From Nitrospirota bacterium (GTDB lineage Bacteria; Nitrospirota; Thermodesulfovibrionia; UBA6902), in assembly GCA_015491705.1 (NCBI GenBank), contig WFVK01000174.1, positions 1 to 6,492 on the forward strand: a stretch of 6,492 nucleotides of DNA, written 5' to 3'. Below are positions 1 to 4,557 of the stretch, in pieces. Made by a program: the position numbers and the translations under genes. Under the pieces are notes generated by a model that was not told the DNA's origin, ran no database searches, and was given only the letters and a program-made list of their open reading frames with translations. Numbering within the stretch: the first letter of the stretch is position 1; each line of letters opens with the position of its first letter.

Positions 1-149
1 ACGATCCTCAGAAAATCAGGATGGCGGCCGGCCCTGATCTTCAACGTGGGGGTGCCGCCCTTTGCGACATATGCGGCGCTGTTATCCGCATACAGGCTGA
101 AGCTCAACAGGATAAACGCTATACAGGCATACAGGCGATTCATGCTCAT
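1..149 (-). CDS. Secreted or envelope protein, N-terminal fragment (possibly AMIN-like)
   Basis: Reading leftwards from ATG at 149 (or the in-frame ATG at 143), 49 codons stay open to the window edge. The start is MSMNRLYACIAFILLSFSLY followed by ADNSAAYVAKGG, a convincing signal peptide: one Arg, a hydrophobic core at about residues 6-20, and small residues near 21-29 suitable for signal peptidase cleavage. The mature part begins TLKIRAGRHPDFLRIV, which resembles the first strand pair of AMIN-type periplasmic domains (pattern V-R-x-G-x-H-P-x-x-x-R-I-V); that assignment is from memory of the pattern and is tentative. No strong Shine-Dalgarno is visible, only a weak CAGG before the first ATG. 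It lies 327 bases downstream of the Fur-family gene on the same strand, beyond a repeat element, so it probably has its own promoter. The rest of the gene is outside the window. Confidence 0.62.
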   Translation of the reverse strand, partial: MSMNRLYACIAFILLSFSLYADNSAAYVAKGGTPTLKIRAGRHPDFLRI

Positions 150-193
150 GCGCCTGACAGAGCAATATATATGCCAAAAACCAACTATGGATT

Positions 194-224
194 TTTAAAG
201 GATTCTGACGGGAGAGACTGTCAA
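194..224 (-). promoter_or_regulatory. Weak candidate promoter for the signal-peptide gene
   Basis: On the minus strand TTGACA (224-219) is followed 19 bases later by TTTAAA (199-194), a 4/6 match to the -10 consensus. The -35 is perfect but the spacer is longer than ideal. Transcription would start near 187, leaving a leader of about 40 bases before the ATG at 149. Confidence 0.32.
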
Positions 225-232
225 TTAAATGA

Positions 233-456
233 CATAACCTTACAGTTGCATAACACCATCACCCGCATGCTGGAGAGCCCGGCGGAAAAGCTTTATCTGC
301 GATTCCCTGAGGAAATATTCAGCACGCATATCAACCTCTTTTGCAATTTCACTCCCCGTTATTTCCTGCAACAGAGACGTATTTCCAATATCCCATCGCT
401 TTATAAAGGTTTTACGCCGGGCTCTCCGGCTGGTTTATGCAACGTTAAGGGTTATG
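233..456. repeat. MITE-like element with long imperfect terminal inverted repeats
   Basis: The two ends are imperfect inverted copies over about 65-70 bases. Exact blocks are CATAACC (233-239) with GGTTATG (450-456), GTTGCATAA (245-253) with TTATGCAAC (435-443), and the 13-mer GGAGAGCCCGGCG (272-284) with its exact complement (415-427). Similarity continues inward through a GGCG-N-AAAA-N-CTTTAT block. The left arm carries about nine extra bases between the second and third blocks. Each arm also folds on itself as a GCYGG/CCGGC hairpin with an AGAGC loop, and about 85 non-repeated bases sit in the centre. No transposase gene is present and no clear target-site duplication is visible. This occupies most of the 327-base gap between the Fur-family gene and the next gene. 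A non-autonomous transposon remnant is the favoured reading; a structured RNA is the alternative. Confidence 0.6.
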
Positions 457-476
457 CAGCTTCAGGGCCGGAGGAG

Positions 477-956
477 TTATCCGCATTTGTCCCTGCATTC
501 CCTGCAGTACCCGTAGAACTCCATCTTGTGCGTTATTATGCAGAACCCGAACTCATCGGCGATCTTCTTCTGCAGCCTCTCCATTTTCAGATTTTCAAAC
601 TCCATGATCGAGCCGCAGCCCAGGCATATGAGATGGTCATGGTGGTCTTCCGCTGAAAGCGGCTCATACCTTGTGAGATTGTCAGCAAAGAGCCTCTCCG
701 TGGCGAATCCCGATTTTGTCAGGAGTTTCAATGTCCTGTAAACCGTTGTAAAACCGATCTCCCTGTTCTTCCTGTTGATCTTCCTGTAAAGGTCCTCTGC
801 CGTAATGTGCTCGCCGGTCTTCAGAAACTCGGTGACGATGATATCTCTCTGCCGCGTGGACTTGAAGCCTTTCTGCCTGAGAAAGGCCTTCAACTGCTCT
901 TTCTTTTCAGATACCTTCCTGGGGCAGGCCGGCTTATGTCTCCTGCGATTCTCCAT
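477..956 (-). CDS. Fur-family metal-dependent transcriptional regulator
   Basis: The protein is 159 residues from the ATG at 956 (MENRRR). An N-terminal winged helix has the family pattern STRQRDIIVTEFL at about 33-45 and the recognition helix FTTVYRTLKLLTKSG at about 69-83. The C-terminal dimerisation/metal domain has HHDHL (105-109), C111-x2-C114 and a late C151-x2-C154 pair, which together usually form the structural zinc site. Candidate regulatory-metal ligands are His50, Glu98 (RYE) and Glu119/121 (MEFE). Glu where PerR proteins have Asp favours an iron sensor of Fur type over a peroxide sensor. The frame stays open upstream to a TTG at 1013, but that stretch holds the apparent promoter and a Fur-box-like palindrome, so the internal ATG is preferred. 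It has no Shine-Dalgarno; a TTG at 893, giving a 138-residue protein, is the alternative. A strong terminator upstream separates this gene from the ferredoxin. Confidence 0.94.
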   Translation of the reverse strand: MENRRRHKPACPRKVSEKKEQLKAFLRQKGFKSTRQRDIIVTEFLKTGEHITAEDLYRKINRKNREIGFTTVYRTLKLLTKSGFATERLFADNLTRYEPLSAEDHHDHLICLGCGSIMEFENLKMERLQKKIADEFGFCIITHKMEFYGYCRECRDKCG

Positions 957-961
957 TATAA

Positions 962-991
962 ATGTTAAACGCGGGGGGCATGTCCTGTCAA
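962..991 (-). promoter_or_regulatory. Promoter of the Fur-family gene
   Basis: The minus strand reads TTGACA (991-986), an 18-base spacer, then TAACAT (967-962; 4/6 of the -10 consensus). The expected start of transcription is about 955-956, which coincides with the ATG at 956, so the mRNA may be leaderless; this fits the absence of a Shine-Dalgarno there. A TATAAT also occurs at 960-955 but has no -35 at a suitable distance. Confidence 0.55.
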
Positions 992-992
992 G

Positions 993-1011
993 GAAAATGA
1001 AATTCATTTTC
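993..1011 (-). promoter_or_regulatory. Fur-box-like operator upstream of the Fur-family gene
   Basis: The minus strand reads GAAAATGAATTTCATTTTC, a perfect inverted repeat with 8-base arms and a 3-base centre. It matches the classical 19-bp Fur box GATAATGATAATCATTATC at 14 of 19 positions by hand alignment. It ends one base before the -35 hexamer of the regulator's own promoter, the expected layout for autoregulation. That Fur binds here is inference. Confidence 0.6.
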
Positions 1012-1035
1012 AATTAGAAGCGCCGGGAATCCCAC

Positions 1036-1071
1036 AAAAATACCCCGCCGGCAGGATGTGCCGGCGGGGTA
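1036..1071 (-). terminator. Rho-independent terminator after the distal ferredoxin gene
   Basis: There is a perfect 13-bp stem: TACCCCGCCGGCA at 1041-1053 pairs with 1059-1071 around a five-base loop. On the minus strand it is followed directly by TTTTT (1040-1036). It begins 35 bases after the ferredoxin stop and lies before the Fur-family promoter, so it insulates the two transcription units. The plus-strand side has no T tract, so it should act in one direction only. Confidence 0.92.
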
Positions 1072-1105
1072 CCAGCCGATGGGCTTCTGCTGACGCCGTA
1101 TCTTT

Positions 1106-1294
1106 TTATTCTTCAAAAGTGATGGCTTCGGAAGGGCATGTATCTGCGGCCTCCTGGCAGTCGCAGGTATCGCACTTGTCCTCCGCCTTGACAAATGCCT
1201 TTTCATCGTCTCCAAGTTCGAAGACCTCGGGACAGATTTCAACGCATGTGGCGCAGCCTGTACATTCGTCGTAGTTAATGACTGGCTTTTTCAT
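1106..1294 (-). CDS. Small [4Fe-4S] ferredoxin (62 residues), eight cysteines
   Basis: A soluble electron carrier of the short single-cluster type known from sulfate reducers and related anaerobes. C11-x2-C14-x2-C17 plus the late C53-Pro are the expected four ligands of one [4Fe-4S] cluster, and C21-Pro would pair with a later cysteine in a disulfide in single-cluster relatives. Unusually, the segment before the last ligand is K-C41-D-T-C44-D-C46, so there are eight cysteines in 62 residues. The protein is strongly acidic, as is normal for the family. The start is well supported: GGAGGGG lies about six bases before the ATG. It is a paralogue of the ferredoxin at 1819-2019 (about 30 of 53 aligned residues identical, no gaps). 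A 147-base gap upstream holds a candidate promoter and operator, and a strong terminator follows. The redox partner is not identifiable from the window. Confidence 0.95.
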   Translation of the reverse strand: MKKPVINYDECTGCATCVEICPEVFELGDDEKAFVKAEDKCDTCDCQEAADTCPSEAITFEE

Positions 1295-1359
1295 AAGACC
1301 CCTCCAATGTCGGTAATATTGTTCAGTCCGATCAGTCAGACATATGTTTTTCAGCGCTG

Positions 1360-1380
1360 ATATGATTTCATATTAACATA
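1360..1380 (-). promoter_or_regulatory. Extended -10 promoter with overlapping palindrome, upstream of distal ferredoxin
   Basis: The minus strand contains TATGTTAATAT, i.e. a TGn extended -10 with TAATAT at 1375-1370. No good -35 is visible. An inverted repeat ATATGA-AA-TCATAT occupies 1373-1360 and overlaps the -10, a position where a bound repressor would block initiation. The surrounding gap (1295-1441) is AT-rich and contains no gene. Confidence 0.4.
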
Positions 1381-1441
1381 AAAACAGCCTGAAAATTTTC
1401 CGCATAACGAAATATAAAAATTATTTATAAGCAGAGACCGC

Positions 1442-1756
1442 CTACTCCGCCGGCGTTACCACCGCCATAACAACGAGACGCTCCCCCCTGTCGGCGGTAA
1501 AACCGTGCGGCACCATGGGATCACAGGTGATGCAGGTTTTTTCACCGGCTTCGATGGTTTCATCTCCCACTGTGAAGGTTCCCCTGCCCTGAACGACATA
1601 CATCAGGAGTCTCAGCGGCGCCTTGTGCGGTTGCAGTTCCTGCCCCGGCTCCAGGCACATCAGCGCTATCCTCATCTCGGGCTTGTCATCAATCATCTCC
1701 CGGTATATCCTGTCAGGATAAAATCTTGCCAGCTTGTTCAGATCAAATATTTCCAT
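1442..1756 (-). CDS. Small single-domain cupin protein
   Basis: A 104-residue one-domain beta-barrel of the cupin fold. The family core is seen as EPGQELQPHKAP (36-47), LLMYVVQGRGTFTVGDETIE (50-69) and the second motif with DPMVPHGF (79-86). The metal site looks reduced: motif 1 keeps only His44 (the second His of HxH is Ala46, and the usual Glu is absent), while motif 2 keeps His84. Cys34, Cys75 and Cys78 are also present, the last two as CxxC. Cupins of this size can be enzymes, sugar or metal binders, or sensors; no reaction can be assigned. It starts 62 bases after the stop of the upstream ferredoxin with no terminator between, so the two are probably one transcript. No signal peptide is present, so it should be cytoplasmic. 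Confidence 0.9.
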   Translation of the reverse strand: MEIFDLNKLARFYPDRIYREMIDDKPEMRIALMCLEPGQELQPHKAPLRLLMYVVQGRGTFTVGDETIEAGEKTCITCDPMVPHGFTADRGERLVVMAVVTPAE

Positions 1757-1760
1757 GCCG

Positions 1761-1775
1761 TCCCCCCCAAAAAAA
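1761..1775 (-). promoter_or_regulatory. Homopolymeric ribosome-binding region of the cupin gene (T7G7)
   Basis: Seven T (1775-1769) are followed by seven G (1768-1762), then ACGGC and the ATG at 1756. The G run is the only purine-rich stretch that could pair with 16S rRNA. Such runs are prone to length change, which would alter the Shine-Dalgarno spacing. Confidence 0.45.
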
Positions 1776-1818
1776 CTGCTGTTTCCGATTCAGAGTCTTT
1801 ATTCCTTGAAGATTTTTC

Positions 1819-2019
1819 TTACTCTATCAATATTGCATTCGTAGGACACACCTCCGCCGCCTCTTCGCAGTCGCAGGTACCGCACTTGTCCTGTGCGATA
1901 ATATATGCCTTGGCGTCCTCGGTTACTGCGAATACATCGGGACATATCTCGGCGCACGACCCGCACCCTATACACTCCTCAAGGTCGATAGACAGTTTCT
2001 TTACGGCATTGTCACTCAT
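1819..2019 (-). CDS. Small [4Fe-4S] ferredoxin (66 residues), eight cysteines
   Basis: Paralogue of the ferredoxin at 1106-1294. C16-x2-C19-x2-C22 and C58-Pro are the predicted cluster ligands; C26-Pro is the family's extra cysteine. The segment K-C46-G-T-C49-D-C51 repeats the additional CxxCxC of its sister at exactly the same spacing (first ligand to the extra motif 30 residues, last extra cysteine to last ligand 7). The N-terminus MSDNAVKKLS is five residues longer than in the sister. The start is supported by AAAGGAGG ten bases upstream of the ATG. It follows the DUF2400 gene after 76 bases that contain a palindrome and an AT-rich promoter-like stretch, and it precedes the cupin gene by 62 bases. 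It is probably a cytoplasmic low-potential electron carrier; the partner is unknown. Confidence 0.95.
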   Translation of the reverse strand: MSDNAVKKLSIDLEECIGCGSCAEICPDVFAVTEDAKAYIIAQDKCGTCDCEEAAEVCPTNAILIE

Positions 2020-2052
2020 ATGGCAGAATCCTCCTTTGAAAAGATGTACTGA

Positions 2053-2099
2053 ACTATTTATACACTATATATAAACAGTCACGCTATGATTTGAATCAT
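2053..2099 (-). promoter_or_regulatory. Palindrome and AT-rich promoter-like region before the proximal ferredoxin
   Basis: ATGATT-TG-AATCAT (plus strand, 2086-2099) is an inverted repeat with 6-base arms that overlaps the stop codon of the DUF2400 gene. It is followed on the minus strand by an AT-rich stretch with TATAGT and TATAAA as possible -10 hexamers; no convincing -35 is present. The palindrome centre is about 73 bases before the ATG, as for the other ferredoxin. Confidence 0.35.
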
Positions 2100-2959
2100 G
2101 GCCGGGAAACCGCCTGTTTTATAATTTTACATGTACCCGGCTGAAAAGTGCAATTTGGGCGCATCCCGCCCTTGCATAATCCTGATATGCCGAGGTGACA
2201 GAGGGCGAAGTCATATTTCAGGGGGTCATGCGGGTCCAGCTTTTTGAGTGATACGGTTATTTCCTTTGCGGTCTTCCAGTCAGCGGCCTTCCTCCGTGTC
2301 AGGCCGAGGCATCTTGAAATCCTCGCTATATGGGTATCAAGGGGGATGATCAGTTTCGACGGCGATACCCTGTTCCAGATGCCGAAATCAATATCTTCGG
2401 TTCTTACCATCCACCTGAGAAACAGGTTCATCCGCTTGCATGCGCTGCCCCTGCGGGGCGAAGGCAGCAATTGTCTCAGTCCAGGCGGGAGGGTGCTGTT
2501 TTCCCCGTAAACCGGTGATACGGATATTTCAAGGAAAGAATCGACAAAGCCCGTCAGGGCGTTCCCTGTATCTTCATCATCCGGGTTATAAAACCGGTAG
2601 AACGCGTTTTTCAGGGAACCACGTTCCCGCAGTATGCGGCCCAGCATATAGGCAAGACAGACAACATCCCTTTCACTGTTAAACCTGTAAGCGGTGTCTT
2701 TAAAGTACCGGGCGTCTTTCAACGTAAAATTCAGGAAGAACTCAGCGGGATGCCTGCCTCCGGGCCTGAGTATCTTCTCGATTACCGGCTTGAAAAGCCC
2801 CACTTTTCCATAGGCGAAACAGGATGCGATAAAGCCCGCAACCTCCACGTCGGCGGGGTCTGAATACCTGTGCGGAAAATCTATGGGGTCGTATCCGAGC
2901 CGGTCTCTGAAATCATATTCCCTGTAGAATTTATCGAGGGTCTTTTTGAGCAGGGTCAT
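2096..2959 (-). CDS. DUF2400/TIGR02757 family protein, HhH-GPD glycosylase-like
   Basis: A 287-residue soluble protein of the TIGR02757 family, whose function is not established. Typical blocks visible are DPADVEVAGFIASCFAYGKV (34-53), KRMNLFLRWMVR (175-186), DFGIWNRVSPSKLIIPLDTH (191-210), TADWKTA-like (226-231) and DPLKYDFALCHLGISG (245-260). LDTHIARISRCLGL resembles the catalytic-Asp segment of endonuclease III-type DNA glycosylases (VDTHIFRV), putting Asp208 at the Asp position and Lys175 near the Lys position. C254-x7-C262-x7-C270-x6-C277 at the C-terminus sits where those enzymes carry a [4Fe-4S] cluster, though the spacing differs. The repair-enzyme relation is inference. GGGGAGGAAA lies about 14 bases before the ATG, a long spacing, but no better in-frame start exists. 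It is 31 bases after the M16 peptidase stop, so probably in the same operon. Confidence 0.9.
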   Translation of the reverse strand: MTLLKKTLDKFYREYDFRDRLGYDPIDFPHRYSDPADVEVAGFIASCFAYGKVGLFKPVIEKILRPGGRHPAEFFLNFTLKDARYFKDTAYRFNSERDVVCLAYMLGRILRERGSLKNAFYRFYNPDDEDTGNALTGFVDSFLEISVSPVYGENSTLPPGLRQLLPSPRRGSACKRMNLFLRWMVRTEDIDFGIWNRVSPSKLIIPLDTHIARISRCLGLTRRKAADWKTAKEITVSLKKLDPHDPLKYDFALCHLGISGLCKGGMRPNCTFQPGTCKIIKQAVSRP

Positions 2960-2990
2960 GTTCAGGCCCGTTTCCTCCCCGAAAGCCTGT

Positions 2991-4247
2991 TTACTGCATG
3001 AGACAGCACGAGCCCCTGAGGTCCCGTTCCCGCACCGGGCCGTATACGGTCAGGGCAAACGGCGTTGCATCCATGAGCCTCCGCGCCACGTCTCTGACAT
3101 TTTCAAGCGTTATGGCCTCGACCATTGCTATGATCTTTTCAGGGGAAAAGTATTCTCCATAGTATATTTCCTGTTTTGCTATGTTTGACATCTTGTTGCT
3201 TGTGGACTCAAGGGCGAGGATGAGATTACCCTTAAGCTGGGCCTTTGACCTCAGGAGTTCGTCCTGTGTAATGGAATCAGCGAGATTTTTCATCTCTTCG
3301 ACCGTAATATTAACCACTTCGCTGACGTGCTTCCTGTCAGTGCCGGCATATACCGCCCAGAGGCCGGTATCAAAGTATGATACATGATAGGAGTAAATCG
3401 AATATACCAGGCCTCTCTTTTCCCTCACGTTCTGAAAGAGCCTGGAACTGAAACCGGAGCCGAGTATCGTATTCAGCAGGTGCATCGAGTACCTCTCCTC
3501 GCTTTTATATGGCATCCCCCTGACCCCGAGGCATATATGCGCCTCCGACAGGTCCCTGGTTACTATATTCAGGCTGCCTGCAAACTCCGGCGCAGGCGTA
3601 TCTTCGCGCTTGCCGCTCCTCTCCATAGAGCCGATGCTCTGATTCAGGAACCCGACAAGCCTGTCTTCATTGAACCTGCCGCTGCATGCCACGATAATGT
3701 TTTCCTTCCCGTAAAACCTCTCCACATGCTCGATGAGGTCGTCTCTTGTAAACGTCTCTATCGTCTCCCCCTTGCCGAGGACCGGCAGGCCCAGGCCCTT
3801 CTCACCCCATATGCTCCTGCTGAACAGCTCGTAAACATAGTCCGACGGGGTGTCCTCGACCATCTTTATTTCCTCGTTGATTATGCTCCTCTCCCTTTCC
3901 AGGTCCGCTTCGGGCAGGGTTGAATGCAGGAATATATCCGTTAAAAGCTCTACGGCCTTTTCCATGTATTCGTCAAGCACCTTGACATAAAAGAGTGTGT
4001 ACTCCGAGGATGTAAAGGCATTCAATTCCCCGCCGAGCGAATCAATCTCCATTGCGATATCCTGTGCCGTGCGGGTTGCCGTTCCCTTGAAAAACATGTG
4101 TTCGAGGAAATGGGAGATGCCGTTTTTCTCCGGGCGCTCGTTTCGTGAGCCGACCCTGACCCATATGCCTATGCACATGGAATGCACCTCCCGGGCCGTC
4201 TCGATGAGGACCGGGATATTGTTGTCAAGCATTATCTTTTTGAACAT
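2991..4247 (-). CDS. M16 family zinc metallopeptidase (pitrilysin/insulinase type)
   Basis: A 418-residue peptidase of the processing-peptidase-like M16 group. The inverted zinc motif H46-F-L-E49-H50 (HxxEH) is intact, and the distal metal-binding Glu is at E125/E126 in the NEEI segment. The N-terminal half-domain covers roughly 1-210, with ELNAFTSSEYTLFYVKVL (74-91) as the usual active-site strand. The C-terminal half-domain covers roughly 225-410, with the conserved SSRLFQNVREKRGLVYSIYS segment (267-286) that contributes Arg/Tyr substrate contacts. The length is normal for one-chain, two-domain members, which form a clam-shell that degrades or trims short peptides. No signal peptide is present, so a cytoplasmic location is likely. 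A gene of this family downstream of pnp is also known in Bacillus. The Shine-Dalgarno is weak (GGGA or GGAAG), and a structured 310-base leader region precedes the gene. The C-terminus ends oddly with Cys-Cys. Confidence 0.97.
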   Translation of the reverse strand: MFKKIMLDNNIPVLIETAREVHSMCIGIWVRVGSRNERPEKNGISHFLEHMFFKGTATRTAQDIAMEIDSLGGELNAFTSSEYTLFYVKVLDEYMEKAVELLTDIFLHSTLPEADLERERSIINEEIKMVEDTPSDYVYELFSRSIWGEKGLGLPVLGKGETIETFTRDDLIEHVERFYGKENIIVACSGRFNEDRLVGFLNQSIGSMERSGKREDTPAPEFAGSLNIVTRDLSEAHICLGVRGMPYKSEERYSMHLLNTILGSGFSSRLFQNVREKRGLVYSIYSYHVSYFDTGLWAVYAGTDRKHVSEVVNITVEEMKNLADSITQDELLRSKAQLKGNLILALESTSNKMSNIAKQEIYYGEYFSPEKIIAMVEAITLENVRDVARRLMDATPFALTVYGPVRERDLRGSCCLMQ

Positions 4248-4276
4248 CTTCCGTGTTCCCGCATCTTACGGTTGTA

Positions 4277-4444
4277 TTAACCTTGCAACAGCATAAAATT
4301 ATTGCCCTCCGGGGCCGGAGAGGCGGAGGGTTTTACGGCAGGCTCTCCTGCCCGTTTATGCAACATTAAGGTTTATCTTGCCTTACAGCGGCATTAAAAT
4401 ACCGGTATAGGCAACGTTAATGCTGAAAAATCGGGCAAGGTAAA
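4277..4444. repeat. Cluster of nested inverted repeats between pnp and the M16 gene
   Basis: Unit one (4279-4373) has outer arms AACCTT/AAGGTT (4279-4284, 4368-4373) and GCATAAA/TTTATGC (4291-4297, 4355-4361). They enclose two hairpins: CCCTCCG/CGGAGGG (4305-4311, 4324-4330) and GGCAGG-CTCT-CCTGCC (4337-4352). Unit two (4372-4444) has TTTATCTTGCC paired with GGCAAGGTAAA, with one G-U-compatible difference, and inner arms GCATTAA/TTAATGC (4391-4397, 4417-4423) around ATACCGGTAT. The right arm of unit one matches the right arm of the 233-456 element at about 39 of 48 bases, so the two gaps share a repeat family. No gene is visible in this gap. It would also give the M16 transcript a highly folded leader. 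Confidence 0.6.
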
Positions 4445-4475
4445 TTATCTCTATCGGCGCAGGCGGGATTGCCGT

Positions 4476-4516
4476 AAAAAACCTTGCAGCAATATCATGT
4501 GAAATCCACTGCAAAG
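4476..4516 (-). terminator. Probable intrinsic terminator of pnp
   Basis: On the minus strand CTTTGCAG (4516-4509) pairs with CTGCAAGG (4489-4482) over eight positions including one G-U. The 19-base loop contains a small secondary stem, and TTTTTT (4481-4476) follows directly. It starts 42 bases after the pnp stop codon. The large loop and moderate GC make it weaker than the 1036-1071 terminator. Confidence 0.45.
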
Positions 4517-4557
4517 CATATTGATGCTGATCTGAATTTTTATGGTTGATTTATAAA

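Noticed and set aside
21..656. Long plus-strand open frame of 211 codons
   Set aside because: It crosses the antisense of the signal-peptide gene, the inverted-repeat element and the end of the Fur-family gene. The composition looks like antisense translation and no domain is recognisable.
477..956. PerR (peroxide sensor) identity
   Set aside because: The positions where PerR uses Asp ligands appear to be Glu (RYE and MEFE), as in Fur. This is not absolute, so no gene symbol was given.
957..1013. Extended N-terminus of the Fur-family protein from a TTG start
   Set aside because: The stretch contains the -35/-10 and a perfect Fur-box-like palindrome, and the family does not need these 19 residues.
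1106..2019. Classical 2[4Fe-4S] ferredoxins
   Set aside because: The second half lacks a CxxCxxCxxxCP motif; CxxCxC plus a single CP is not the standard second cluster.
1505..2074. Plus-strand open frame antisense to the cupin and proximal ferredoxin
   Set aside because: It mirrors two clear minus-strand genes with good motifs and Shine-Dalgarno sites; the protein has no family features.
3384..3923. Plus-strand open frame inside the M16 gene
   Set aside because: It is antisense to a highly conserved peptidase; the openness follows from codon composition of the real gene.
4248..4557. Known riboswitch in the M16 leader
   Set aside because: I compared by eye with fluoride, c-di-GMP, ZTP and glycine classes from memory and saw no matching core; the repeat-family explanation fits better.
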